64,000 bases of DNA from Chinchilla lanigera. Taxonomy: Eukaryota > Chordata > Mammalia > Rodentia > Chinchillidae. Made by a program: the position numbers and the translations under genes. Position 1 is the stretch's first letter, and each line of letters starts with the position of its first letter. The stretch spans positions 7,340,565 to 7,404,564 of the forward strand of contig NW_004955480.1 in assembly GCF_000276665.1 (NCBI RefSeq), read 5' to 3'. The notes beneath the pieces are model-generated. The model ran no database searches, was not told where the DNA came from, and was given only the letters and a program-made list of their open reading frames with translations. This document shows positions 22,791-33,870 of the stretch, piece by piece.

Positions 22791-24734
22791 GTAGTGTTTA
22801 AAATGCTTTTAGGTGATGAATGAGTAGATTTAATAGACCCTTAATTTAGGCATACTAGAAAATTGCTATCTTTTACATTTAATGTAGAGATGTTAAAACA
22901 TTTTAAAAGTCTTGCAAGGAATATAATTCAAGAAAGATATTAAATAAAATAATAATTTAATGATTATATGAGACATATAGACATGCAATTATAAATTGCG
23001 TATAATCTGCACGTGTGAAGACAGATAATACGCATACTCACGATGCACGTGTGTGTGTCCAGTTAATGAAGACTAATGAAATGAGAACAAGCAAAAGCTA
23101 TTTGAGATTGTGATAGCAAGGCAGCCTGCTGTCATCACTGGTATTATGGTAGAGATGCAAAGGCAGACAGAAGAGTGAGCAAGCTTCCTGGAAAAGGGAG
23201 TCTTAAGGGACTCCTTACTGTAGGCTGTTGGTCTGGAGAGCTAGTGCTAGCCATTTCAAAGCACAGTATTGTATGTGTTTGGTTGGGGGGTACATTTGGC
23301 ATTCTCTGGTTGGTTCTAAGTTAGAACTGTAGACAAAAATTAGAGAAACATCCCGCTATTAGCTAAGGTCAGACCAAATTGGACTCACTGTTACACAGGT
23401 TATTGTTGAGCTTGCTAGATTGTTGCTAGGGATAGCAATCCTGCTTCTTGCAAGTCTGATTTGTAGCAGGCTGGCTTCCTGCATAGTTTATTGGAGATAA
23501 GGGGTTGGTTTCCTGGGCCAGTTGCTGTGGACTATGGGTCAGAGTTCTACTTTTATATATGGTCTGGTCATTGTCCATTGGTATATTCAGTCTCTCTTCA
23601 ACTCTCTTTATATACACATACACTCATAAACACACACACAGGTAGAGAGACTGTTAGATAATTTATACACTAAGTGCACATTAGTGATTAGTTAACAGGA
23701 GACTTACTGTAAATACTCAGGGAAACTCTTCTCATTCTCCTGCATGTGGACAGCAGCTGCAAAAGAAATAACAGGGCAAGTCCTTATAAAATTAGACTTC
23801 TCATTTCCTAGACGACATAACAGACCTCAGACTTTTATTGCTTTTACCAATGACATATGTCCCTGTCTGCATATCATTTATATCTCTGAGATTCTCTTCT
23901 TATGCCTCTAAAAGTTTTGAAACTCTTATCAGTTCACTAAGAGACCAGAATGAGTTACATATGCACTAGGCTGGACTTCAGAAGTGTCCACTTCCCTCTT
24001 GGGAAATCTACTCCATGCAGCTTAGCTATTCATTTGTTTCACATCTGTTGAGTTGTGTGATTAGATGTCAAAGCTTGTAAACTCAATTTGGGTACAGTCT
24101 CTCCTTACTACAATCCAGCATTGCTAATCTACAGGGTAAGGAAACCCTGAAATGTCTTGGCATGGCTCAGGAGACACAGATTGTGAGCAAGGAACGTGTT
24201 GCAGGGAGCTGAACTTGATATTCTGGCTTTACTGTGGCCTGCATGGGGGGAACGTGAGATGGGGCTAGGAGGACACCTCTGAAATGAGTGCTGGCTTCAC
24301 TTCCTGCCAGGCCCCATCCCTGAAGACACAGGTGAAGCAGCCAGGGCTCATGACCTTGAGCAGCACAGAGAGAGGCAAATGTTTACCAATGCAGCTGCCT
24401 AGTTGCCAAAACTAATTGACTTCCTCTCCCTTCATGCGCCTACCCATTCCTCTGCCAGCAATGCACCTGTTCTTAGTATTTTCTCTTAGTGTTGGAACAT
24501 ATATACTCAAATAGCTCAGCACAGGTATGAGCTTCACATACTACTGATGCGGGCTTTTTCAAGCAAATATAACAATCCACAAACCAAAAACTGATCAGAG
24601 ATGAACTTTGAGTTATATTAACCTGATGTTGTACATTATATTCTATGATAAAGTGTTGAAAAAATTTTTGATACTTCATACTTTTAAAAATAATTTAGTA
24701 TTTTAAAATATTTGTATGGTTGAAAAGCACTTGT
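22791..24734. other. Unassigned AT-rich sequence
   Basis: Almost 2 kb with no assigned element. Contains a weak CA run near 23615-23641 and no gene signal. The 65-codon minus-strand frame at 23426-23623 is featureless. Confidence 0.5.
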
Positions 24735-25215
24735 TCATCCATTGTCTTATCTACACAGTGCTGGCGCTATTCTAGGATTTGAGGACATAAGAGTAGGTAA
24801 GTAGAGATGAAAGCTTCTAACTTTATGGAGCTATCATTTGGCTGGAGGAGAAATGGGCTCTAATCCAAATATCTTTGTCCCCTCTCAGGTGGTAGGAAAT
24901 GTCATGGGCCAGAGAGATACAGGGGCAGGAGGAAGCCAGGAGAGAAAGAGTTGTTCTCCAATATACGCGATCAGTGAAGGACTCTCGTTCACTAGCACTG
25001 GGGCAGAGCTCTGCAGGAAATGAAGAAGTGAGTCGTGGCAATCTGAGTGAAGGGCATTTCAGGCAAGAGGATGGAAAACTCACAATCCCAAGGGCAGGGC
25101 CTTTTTGGTGTGATGAGATCATCCAGGAACTCATGTGGCTCCAGGGAACTGTGGCAGGAAATAAGGTACAATCAAGAGAGGGCAACTTGAGAGTTCAGCA
25201 TGAGAGGAGTTCATG
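24735..25215 (-). mobile_element. L2 LINE (longer fragment)
   Basis: Begins like the reversed L2 end ('cagtgctggcgctattctag', 'gatttgaggacataagagta', 'ctttatggagctatcatttg'). It continues upstream into L2 body: 'gagtgaagggcatttcaggc', 'aagaggatggaaaactcaca', 'cccaagggcagggccttttt' (compare gaagagcattccaggcagagg ... gcaaaggccctgaggca). The frames of 105-120 codons on both strands here are repeat artefacts. Confidence 0.65.
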
Positions 25216-25421
25216 AACAGCAAGGAAAAGGGAGAAGTTATTATAATACAGTAGCCATCTTCTTGTCCTTCTTCCTGGGAGATGTGTTCCAAGACCCCTA
25301 CTGGATGCCTAAAATCACAGATAGTGATGAATCCTATGTTCAAAATATAGTATCAGCAGCCACTCTGATAAAGGAGATGGCCACCGTATGACTAACAGGC
25401 AGGTAGCATATACAGCTTGGG

Positions 25422-25510
25422 CATATTTTTTTCTGAGTACCGGGAATCAAACTTAGGACCTCTTGCTTGCCAAGCAGGCACTGCACCGCTGAGCCATATC
25501 TCCAACCCTA
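25422..25510 (-). mobile_element. ID SINE
   Basis: 'ttttttttctgagtaccggg' (tail and 3' end), 'tcttgcttgccaagcaggca', 'ctgagccatatctccaaccc'. An older copy with several substitutions. No clear target-site duplication seen. Confidence 0.85.
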
Positions 25511-25608
25511 ACATGGGAGTATTGGACAAAGGAATTATTTGTATCCCTGCAAGACAAAGTGGGAGAATGTGAGATTTCATCATGCTACTCAGAAGGGCAT
25601 GCAATTTA

Positions 25609-25725
25609 AAACTTATGGATTTTGGGTCAGGAATTTAGCTCAGTGGAGCAGCACCTGCTTGGCAAGCACAAGGCCCTGAGTCTGATTCTTGGTATAAAAA
25701 AAAAGAAGGCCAAAGCTTATGGATT
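25609..25725 (+). mobile_element. ID SINE with near-perfect target-site duplication
   Basis: The body is about 25622-25711: 'ggaatttagctcagtggagc', 'cacctgcttggcaagcacaa', 'ggtataaaaaaaaagaagg'. The direct repeats AAACTTATGGATT (25609-25621) and AAGCTTATGGATT (25713-25725) differ at one position. It sits only 110 bp from an oppositely oriented ID copy, so the pair could form an inverted-repeat hairpin in RNA. Confidence 0.9.
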
Positions 25726-26254
25726 GTTTATCTCTGGAATTTTCCATTTTGTAAGTTGAGACCCCAGTGTCCACAGGTAATTGAAATAGCAGAAAAGGAA
25801 ACTGCAGGCAAGGGGGGTGGGATGCTACTAGACTTTATTGTAAATATTCTTTTCCCTCCAAGTTTTGTCACAATCTCAAAATGTCTTTCTTGTGTGCAGT
25901 TCTTATACTACGTGTAGCACTTTGAGTACCCATCATGTGATATCTTTCAAGGAACGCAGAGATGACCAGGTTATTGTCTTACCTAGAAGAGATAGGAGCA
26001 AATTGGAAAGACAGGCAAGCTAGAGGTAGGAAAGTATGGTAAGTTCTCAAGTCAGAATTTAAAGCACTACTCACCCAAAACATGCTGGCATAGGTGCCTA
26101 CGGCATAGAGATGGTGGCATTTAAGTATCCTAAAAAATCTTTTTACAAATGGTTATTCCTCTGAGGGTCGCTCCTTAAGCGTTTTCCTATACTGTTGATT
26201 CACAAAACTCGTATCTGAAGAGAACATCTAGTTCAACCCTTACCTAGCTAAAAG
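25726..26254. other. Unassigned sequence
   Basis: No recognised element or gene. Confidence 0.5.
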
Positions 26255-26395
26255 ATAGTATAGCTTGGTGGTTAAGACTACAAGTTGAGGTCTTATTTTA
26301 TACTATTATCTGACACTCCCCTTGGAAAGTTACTTTCTGCATATCTTCTTTATTATTTATAAAGGGGGTTTATTGATGGTATAAGGATATTAACA
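26255..26395 (+). mobile_element. MIR SINE
   Basis: 'tatagcttggtggttaagac', 'ccttggaaagttactttctg' and 'ataaagggggtttattgatg' follow the MIR 5' to core order (gtagtggttaagagc ... ccttgggcaagttactt ... aaatggggataata). Confidence 0.75.
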
Positions 26396-26404
26396 GAATT
26401 TTAC

Positions 26405-26920
26405 AAATAAAAACTAAAAATGCATATTATACCACTTCTCACATACCTGTTTATAACAGTACAATTCATAACATCTAAATATTGGAAGCAGCCTGTATAT
26501 CCATCAACAGATGAATGGATAAAGAAAATGTGGTATTTAAGCACAATGGAGTATTACTCTGCAATAAAGAAAGATAAACGAGTCATTGATAGGAAAATGT
26601 ATGCACCTTAAGAGTATAACATCAAGTGAAATGAATCGGACACACAAGCTTAAATATCCCTTGGTTTCTCTTATACGCAAGACCCCAATTATAAATGAAA
26701 GGCAAAAGAAAAGATGGACAATAGGAAGTAGGAGAATAGATGTTTCTCAAAGGAGAAAGCATCTAGAGAGGGAGAGAAGGGAGGAAAAGAGGATGAAAAA
26801 AGGATTTGGGATGTGTTAAGAACACTTACCAACTCCACACAAGAAATATAAATGTTACGCACTGCAAACATGTACTAATTTTGTAAAAATGTAAAAATAC
26901 TTTTAAAAAAGTAAAAAAGC
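26405..26920 (+). mobile_element. L1 LINE 3' end, sense
   Basis: Shows the L1 ORF2-end/3' UTR landmark series: 'gcagcctgtatatccatcaa', 'cagatgaatggataaagaaa', 'atgtggtatttaagcacaat', 'ggagtattactctgcaataa', then 'catcaagtgaaatgaatcgg' (compare gtccatcaacagatgaatggataaagaaaatgtgg ... agtgaaataagccag). Truncated at the 5' end. The 63- and 77-codon frames inside are its remnants. Confidence 0.9.
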
Positions 26921-26924
26921 TTTC

Positions 26925-27075
26925 AACATTAGTAGCTGTTACTGTGATAAGAAAACTGAAGCCCAGAAAAGTAACTTGCCTTCTGTATCACGCATAGGCA
27001 ATTATTGACAGACCTGCATCTAGAACTCAGGTCTCCTACTTTTTATTCTACCAGTGTCTCTTGAACACAGCATTT
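26925..27075 (-). mobile_element. MIR SINE
   Basis: 'gataagaaaactgaagccca', 'gaaaagtaacttgccttctg' and 'ctagaactcaggtctcctac' are the reversed MIR core (gaggaaactgaggctcagagaggttaagtaacttgccc ... gaacccaggtctcctgac). Confidence 0.85.
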
Positions 27076-28211
27076 CATTCTGTTCTGAACTAGTTTATGA
27101 TATTTTAACTGTTTATAGAAATCAAACAAAAACAAAGTTAAAACTTTTTCCTACTTTACTGAACCATTGGTCCTGGCTTAGAAAAAGAATATAGTTGATT
27201 CATACCTTATCCCAGGGCCCCAGAAATTCTTTGAGGCTCCTTACAAAAACCAAGTCCTTTCACTCAATAATCTTTTGGCTTAAACTACCCAGATACTAAC
27301 TGGCCTGCAGCTCAACCCCACTGAGAGTGCAGTGTGGTGGTTTCAAGGTCAGAAGGACTCAAGGGGCCTTCTGGTATGGGTGAGTTTGGTATGAGCTTTC
27401 TATTTGAAGCAAAGTACTTTTCATCTCTTAATAAAGCAGTTAGCCTCACAATTTAGATTTGCCAGTCTATGTCCTATGGAAACACCTGTGTGCAACAATT
27501 TCATCCTTTTCTGCTTCAGATTTTTGGTTGAAGGGTCTGAACTTAGAAAGTCCAGAGAAAAATTAAATAGAAATATTGATACTAATTTTTATTGACTCAG
27601 TTTAATTACATTTTTTAAATAATTAACACAGATATTTTAAGAAGAGAGAGAGGACTGAAATTCTATTTAAGAAGTAGATACTTTTTCATCCAATCGCTAA
27701 GAAGTTGGGACACAGAATTTAATGGCCAAAGATAAAATATACATGCCTTTATCTGCATTTTAGATTATTTTCCCATTTTATCCAACTATCAGTGTGGAAA
27801 ATTAAGAACTGATTCTGATTTGTATTTATTTTGTGCCTGGTTGTATATCATTGTAGTCACTTTATGCAAGGCCTCAAAAGAAAAAAAAAGTCATTAATAT
27901 TTCTAACTTTGCTAAAAGTCCAAAGATAAACATACTCAGTCATTTGAGGACAGTCTTATCAACAATTTAAAACTGTGGTGGAGACTATGTAAATTGCCAG
28001 AGAAAATAGTTCTGGAGTAAGGGAGTTTAGGGTTCGTCAACTTCTGTTAGCATCCAATGCTGGATTATGACTTCCAAGTGACTTGAACCCGGGCCTGCAT
28101 TCCTTGACAGATGGAGAGCCTTCTATCTCTCAGATCAGAGCAGAATATCTTTAGAGTGCTTTTGTGCTTAGAGATTTCTTCTTTGTATTGTGAAAAGTCT
28201 TACCTTTTTTT
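27076..28211. other. Unassigned AT-rich sequence
   Basis: No recognised repeat except perhaps a reversed MIR scrap at 28085-28140. No gene signal. Confidence 0.5.
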
Positions 28212-28320
28212 AGATTACGCATATTGAATAAGATAATGGTTTCAAAGATCTTTGTCCTTGGCAGGAACAGAGTAACTCCTTAGTAAATGTTAATTACTGC
28301 TAGCATTATTATTATTGTCT
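28212..28320 (+). mobile_element. MIR SINE 3' half
   Basis: 'gaataagataatggtttcaa', 'cttggcaggaacagagtaac' and 'agtaaatgttaattactgct', followed by 'attattattattg' = MIR 3' end with its characteristic ATT repeats. Confidence 0.75.
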
Positions 28321-28594
28321 GAGGAATAGTAGAAGAAAGACACTGTTAGATAAATACATGAATATTCATATTGCTTATTCACGGTGAATTAAACTGCTTA
28401 ATTGAGTTAGTGGGGAACTGAAAAAGCAAAGATCCACTAGATTCAAGGGAGTTAGGCATTGATGGCTGTCATGATGCTACTAGTTCTGAGCTGACTCTGT
28501 CTTGAGCACAGATATTTGAGTTTGAATCCAAGTATATTTTTGAGCATTCAACCAGAGAAGCAGGGCTAGGAGGAGATAATACATAGGTAAGTAA

Positions 28595-28630
28595 ATAGAT
28601 AGATAGCCAGACAGACAGATAGATAGATAT
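28595..28630 (+). repeat. (GATA)n/(GACA)n compound microsatellite
   Basis: AATAGATAGATAGCCAGACA followed by GACAGATAGATAGATATA: interleaved GATA and GACA tetramers. Confidence 0.9.
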
Positions 28631-28989
28631 ACTTATTGCAAGAAACTGACTTTCAGAATTTTGGTACAAAGGCAAATCTGAAAATCATGGGCCAGGCCCA
28701 TAGTGAAAGGCAGGCTGGCACTCTCAGAGCTGAGCTGATGTTGCTAGCACAGCTGGAATTTCTTTCTCGGGGAAACCTCAAGTTTTCCCTTAGGACCTTT
28801 GAAGTGATTGAATCAGGCCCTCTCAGACTATCTAAGGTCATCTTCCTCTTACAGTCAATAGATTATGACTCTTAATCACATCTCTATGACACCCATAAAA
28901 CTCTATCAACCTATCAAGTATTAGGATACCTACATTAGAGTTTGGTTGAATTACTTGGGAATCAGAGCCATATTAACACATAAAGCTAT
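28631..28989. other. Unassigned sequence
   Basis: A 79-codon plus-strand frame and a 62-codon minus-strand frame overlap at 28636-28875, with no domain. Nothing else seen. Confidence 0.5.
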
Positions 28990-29115
28990 CATAACAGGCT
29001 CCATCCCAGGCTCTATACGACCATGACTGAGCTATTCAACTCCTCTGGGCTTATTTTTTCTTGTCTGTGAAAAGAGATTTATAATAGGTAAAGTTAAGTA
29101 CGTTATAAGAAAATA
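28990..29115 (+). mobile_element. MIR SINE fragment
   Basis: 'tgactgagctattcaactcc', 'tctgggcttattttttcttg' and 'tctgtgaaaagagatttata' resemble the MIR core. The ID SINE that follows may have truncated or interrupted it. Confidence 0.55.
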
Positions 29116-29118
29116 GGT

Positions 29119-29222
29119 ACTAAGGCTGGGAGTGTAGGTCAGGGATGAAGTGTGTGCTTAGTTTATGTGAAGCCCTGGGGAACGCAGCACCAAAATAATA
29201 AAATTAAGTTAAATTAAATACA
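29119..29222 (+). mobile_element. ID-type SINE, divergent, (TTAAA)-type tail
   Basis: 'taaggctgggagtgtaggtc', 'agtgtgtgcttagtttatgt', 'gaagccctggggaacgcagc', 'accaaaataataaaattaag'. The box A and B positions are recognisable, but the 3' part (GCAGCACCAAAATAATAAA) differs from the CAGTACTGG-AAAA type elsewhere in the window. It appears to be a different, older ID subfamily. Confidence 0.7.
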
Positions 29223-31313
29223 AAATTTAAAAGATAAATATTTAAGTTGGCTTTTGCTTATACTTCACATCATCCCTAGGATCCATATCTGTTTGGTCTT
29301 TGCTTGAAGTTATTTGATGTCATCCTATCTCCTTTATATAGTGTGAAAACAAAAACAATTATAACCACCTGACTGTGTTGTTTTGAGGAATGATAGCTTG
29401 AATTCAAAGTTACAGAGTGGTTACATAATAATTAAGAATGACTTGATAATGGCCAACATGTAGGGGACATTTGTGCTGGTTCTGACACTGTTATATTAAC
29501 TCATTTAAGAGCTACAGTGAATTTCACTTTTCATGAAATTAGTAATCATAAATATAAATATGATATTCATGGAGAAAATTTAGCTAAAACCCTCACAGGC
29601 TAGGAATGACAAAGTAGTGTTTTTAGTATAATTTTTATATCTTGCAAGGATTCAATGGAATGGATGATAGAGAATAAGGCAAATTTTTTAAGTGGTTTTG
29701 GTTCCTACAGAAGACATTCTTAAAGAACAGAGAAGGTCAAAAGGATGGTCCTTCTCTGTGGGACTAATATCATGTAAGTAAACTTACTTGGCTTACTCTA
29801 GCCTATGAATATAGTCCATAAAATTAATGACCCCCATGGCTCTTTGTAGTTTTTTATCTGAGTAACACAACTGATTCCTTGGACTGACTGTTTCCAGGTG
29901 AATTTTAGTCTTCTCTGAAAGAGTTATCTGCAACTGGAAGCTAACAAAAAGATCTCTTAAGAACTGATTCAAATGGTTGAATCATATTTATATAGATAAG
30001 AAAGGGAACACAGAAATCAAGCAATTCCTGAAGGTTGTTTAACAACAAATTACCCATTGCAGAGAAAACTTTTATTTCTTTTCTTTTCTTTTGCATTTGC
30101 TCCTAACTTTTCATATTTGGGGTTATTCCTTTTGTGTAACTTCTTCCATTGAGTTTCAATGTGCACAGTTTGCTTCAATAGATAATCATTAGATTCTAGA
30201 AGTGTAGGACTGGACATAGAAGTCTAATTTCTACAAAATGTCATTGGGATCAATAGTACAAGTGGACTATAGGCATTCTTTTAAGAGAAATAAATATATA
30301 TTTAGTATATATTGCTGAAGAATTTCCAAGAGAACAGTCTAGAAGTACTAATTTCATGGGAGGTCAATAGATACTACACAAAAAAATGCCATCCATGACC
30401 AAAAAAGCTTGTAAAACTGGTTTCCATAAACCAAATTAGATCACTTGATATAACACTTCATAAAGCTCTTATACAAGATTTTCTGTCATGGGTCTCTAAG
30501 ACAGAGAGGAAGCATACATAATTCCCAAATTGTTGACTATTCCCTTGTAGGGGTAGAAAAGTGTGATATCTTTCCTTACCCATCATGAGTCCTGTGGTTC
30601 ACATTTTTCCAATAAAAAGCAGGTTAATATGAGAAAAACATAGCTTATCTATTTACTCGAAGTTGTCTGTGAGAGCTGTCAGAAATAAAAGTGCCAATTC
30701 CTGGGAATATTGCCTGTTTTTATGCTTAGATTTGGTGAAGAATTGATAGCCATGTAGAAATATGACTGGACAGAAAAGGTTTATTGTAATGGTAATATTG
30801 CAAGAAGGGAAAGCAGCCAGCAAGGCTGTCTGCTCATATCCTCCTTGACCTAAGTAGCATTCCTTCCTCCCTGCTATGGGGTAACACCCACCAGGAACAG
30901 GTTCTAATGACCTTCTGTCAGACGAAGTTGAGAGTGTCTCTGTGTGGCCGTCCTCTACCAGAAAGGCAAGGGTCGTTACATTAATATTTCCATGGCTATG
31001 CCTTGCTTTTGGAGGAGAAGCATTCTTGTTTCTATGACCTGTCTTAAAGAAGAGCAATTTTGATTTCTATGATTTACTTTGATGGAGAAATAGGAGCAGA
31101 GACAGGAAGGTAGATGGTTAGAAAGAGACTTAGCTTTTAAGGTCTTCCAGTCTCCTTTAGTTCAATGTCATCAGCACGCCAAAGAACCATATCTTGTAGT
31201 ATAATTTTCTGAGTTCCATGTATCTTTCTCCCTGATTTTGGGGGAATGTCTCAAAGGATGAACATCTTTCAGATGCATTTTGAGAAACAACATAGCAGTC
31301 CTTAGATCAATGA
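29223..31313. other. Unassigned AT-rich sequence
   Basis: About 2.1 kb. A weak reversed MIR/L2 signature at 29450-29520 ('ctgttatattaactcattta'). A 134-codon minus-strand frame at 30653-31057 covers a moderately GC-richer block (30770-31030) that could be an unrecognised LTR. No coding evidence. Confidence 0.45.

Positions 31314-31371
<58 letters not shown>
31314..31371 (+). repeat. (CA)n dinucleotide microsatellite
   Basis: About 29 CA units with a single T interruption (ACATACAC) near 31347. Open frames of repeated T-H or C-V codons on both strands are artefacts. Confidence 0.98.
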
Positions 31372-31569
31372 GGAGGAGCTGTCTCAATTTCACAGATCTG
31401 AATTTAAATATAATGGCAAGAATAAGAGTAGCAGAGTCGGAATACCATTTAGATTAAAGCCATTAAAACTCTGAAAAATTCTTTTAAACTATTTTCACTC
31501 TTTGTTGCCTTAGAACGATCGAATATATACTCACTTTATATATATACACACATGTAATTATATATTACA
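31372..31569. other. Unassigned sequence
   Basis: Short AT-rich interval with TATATATACACAC at 31538-31550. Nothing else seen. Confidence 0.5.
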
Positions 31570-31705
31570 ATTTTTCCCTTCTACGTTGGCAGTTCCTTCA
31601 TGGCAGAAACCATGTCTTACTTGCCTGTATTTCCATGGTAGCTGGTACAGTGCCCAGCACCCAGAAGATGAATAAATCATTCATTGGTGGGGAAATGAAT
31701 ATGCA
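31570..31705 (+). mobile_element. L2 LINE 3' end
   Basis: 'gttccttcatggcagaaacc', 'atgtcttacttgcctgtatt', 'tccatggtagctggtacagt' and 'gcccagcacccagaagatga', then 'ataaatcattcattgg': L2 terminus (gagggcagggaccatgtct ... gtatccccagcgcctagcacagtgcc ... aataaatg ... gaatga). Confidence 0.8.
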
Positions 31706-32316
31706 GCACTGTCAACACTCCACCCTCCCACCAGCAAACCTCCGCTTTATTTGAATTTTTCACTTGCATGGTTATCTTTTATTAATCTTCCCCTGGGTTC
31801 CTCATTTTGAAAGAGTTTTTTTCTACCAGACTTCATTTACTCTTTGACAATTAACTTGTTTTCCTATTGTTTGCTATGGAAAGATGATAGAGCTTCTGAT
31901 TATAGATAAAAAGCGCTGTTATCACACTGAGTTTCTAAAATTCCTGCTGGTAAGCAAAGACGCTTGATATTTAGATTAACCTTGGGGGAAATGATTATTT
32001 TTAGCAGATTTTAACCTGGAAAGCTCTCGTTACCATTTTCAGGAATAGTTAAAGGGCACAAATGAACAGAGTAACCGCCCAAATCATCCATCACATGATG
32101 GAAGCTGGAGTAGGTGGTGCTGCTGCACAGCTCTTTTATAACCTCTTCTGGGCAGATGAGTGGAGCAAAATACCAAGCAACACGATTGGTCCAGCCAAAG
32201 CGGGTGGATGGGAGGGTGTTTATCAAGTAAGAGATATGTGTACAGTGAAATATAATAGTAAACAAATGTAAAATGATCATATGGATCCACCGGTCACTTG
32301 CGTGGCTGTAGGACAT
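31706..32316. other. Unassigned sequence with long minus-strand open frame
   Basis: A 156-codon minus-strand frame spans 32011-32481, crosses the hAT MITE described next, and has no domain. A 69-codon plus-strand frame opposes it. I treat both as chance. Confidence 0.5.
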
Positions 32317-32396
32317 TAGTGATGGTGAACCTTTTAGAGCTTTCAATCTTATAAACAGCCCGCTGTGGCACGCCTGCCATTGGTTCGCCACCACTG
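32317..32396 (+). mobile_element. hAT MITE, SPIN ('Space Invader')-like
   Basis: An 80-bp miniature element. Left end TAGTGATGGTGAACCTTTTA (32317-32336) continues GAGC. Right end is GCCATTGGTTCGCCACCACTG (32376-32396), whose reverse complement starts CAGTGGTGGCGAACC. The two ends form an imperfect 15-bp terminal inverted repeat. The ends agree with what I recall of SPIN/OposCharlie3 hAT termini (CAGTGATGGCGAACC...TTCGCCATCACTG), and the interior GTGGCACGCCTGCC also fits. The flanking octamers (TAGGACAT and CTATAAGT) are not a clear 8-bp target-site duplication, so the boundaries or duplication have decayed. It encodes nothing. Confidence 0.7.
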
Positions 32397-33846
32397 CTAT
32401 AAGTACATAAATGACAATGCACTGAAAAATAAGCCTTTTTGGTATGATTCTTAAGATTCTTAAAATAGGAGTTTTAATCATAGTTTGAGATCATTTTTCT
32501 TTCTTTTTGAAAACTTCTGAGCTAGTATCAGCAAGCCAGTGAGTAATGACTCAATATGCAGCTATTTGCATTACCCACAACTACTCTGGAATGCATCTAA
32601 TGTGTGAAGGGGATTCAGAATTTGTTTTGTATTCAAGACAGCAATCCAGTTTTCTCCATCTAATCTCCAGTGAGCCAGGTCTGCTTCTTCTGGTTTGCAG
32701 AATAACCAGAACTATTTTTTAATCTGCTGATTCATCTTCTGTTCACTTATTTCTTCTTCTAGTAAACAAAAGATGGGTATAGACAGCAAAATGAATCTAA
32801 TCTTCATCATTATCATTATTATTTGCCATGAATTTTGGCAAAAAGAAGCTAAAGTTACAAACTACTAGTTAGTTATATTGTTAGGCTTCTTTTCCTTCCT
32901 AACCTAGCCATGTATTACTGTACTTTAAATACGTGATTAAGAAATATTGAGGATACTGAAGTCTTTCTTTAGAACATTGTTTAAAGTTTTACCTTCAAAT
33001 TAATTTAAGACTAAATCTGTCAATGTCCATAAATTAATGTCCTAGTAGAACCATATAGTAAAATAAACAAGTGAATCTTAAAGTTTAATACATACAGTTA
33101 TCTGTAGTCAAACTAAATCATCTTATATACAATAGTGGTGCAATAATTGACATACTTTGTAAAAAGCTACTTGGTGGGTAAGGGGGGGTGGAAGGATTCC
33201 ATCCATATGTTAAGAACTATAGGATATGAGGCAGAAGGGGATGGAACTAAAAAGGCAAGTGGGCTTTCATTCAGTTGTAAATCAGTTTTTTTCTCTTCTG
33301 GAATTTGAAGTCTCTTATAAGAATTCACTTGAGAAAAAGTGTTTAAATGCTAACCTTTAAATTCCAGGCTTAAAAACCATTGATCACTGGCAATGAAGGT
33401 TTATTTTATTCCCTGAAGTTTTACATGTTGAGACACTGCTGTTTCTGATGTCACAAAAGCCCTGTTTCATAACTCACTCCCACACCACAGCTTGGAATAC
33501 CTCATCTACAACCTCCTTTCCCAGGCTTAAAATACACATTTCCCTAAATAAAACCTTTACTCCCTACTCAGTCTTCTATTTATTATTTCATGAACGTGAG
33601 TTTTTAGTTTGATCTTTGTGCATTGTATTCCTCCAGCCTTCTCCTCCACTTCTTTGAAGCCACCATCCTGGGTTTGCTCAGGGCCCATCCTTGGCAGAGA
33701 AATATGTGCTGACCACTCCTTTCTATGGGACTCTCCATGGGCCACTGATGCAGGACACCCTGAGCCACATTTCTCTCTGGGGCTTGTAATCCCAGTCACT
33801 CGGTGTGTATCAAGTGGGTTTATTCCTTCTTTCTATTGGGATAAAA
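32397..33846. other. Unassigned AT-rich sequence
   Basis: No recognised element to about 33.4 kb. The part 33480-33846 has an AATAAAACC polyA-like site at 33546 and precedes a poly(A) run (see findings). No gene called. Confidence 0.45.
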
Positions 33847-33848
33847 GT

Positions 33849-33870
33849 AAAAAAAAAAAAAAAAAAAAAA
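33849..33870 (+). repeat. Poly(A) tract, 22 bp
   Basis: An uninterrupted A-run after GGGATAAAAGT. It may be the tail of an unrecognised retrotransposed sequence, but no polyadenylation signal lies 10-30 bp upstream and no flanking duplication was found. Confidence 0.9.

Noticed and set aside
30653..31057. 134-codon minus-strand frame
   Set aside because: No domain. Probably in an unrecognised old repeat.
31171..31474. Cysteine/valine- and threonine/histidine-rich small proteins
   Set aside because: Translations of the CA microsatellite.
32011..32481. 156-codon minus-strand frame
   Set aside because: It runs through the 80-bp hAT MITE, has no recognisable domain, and is opposed by another frame.
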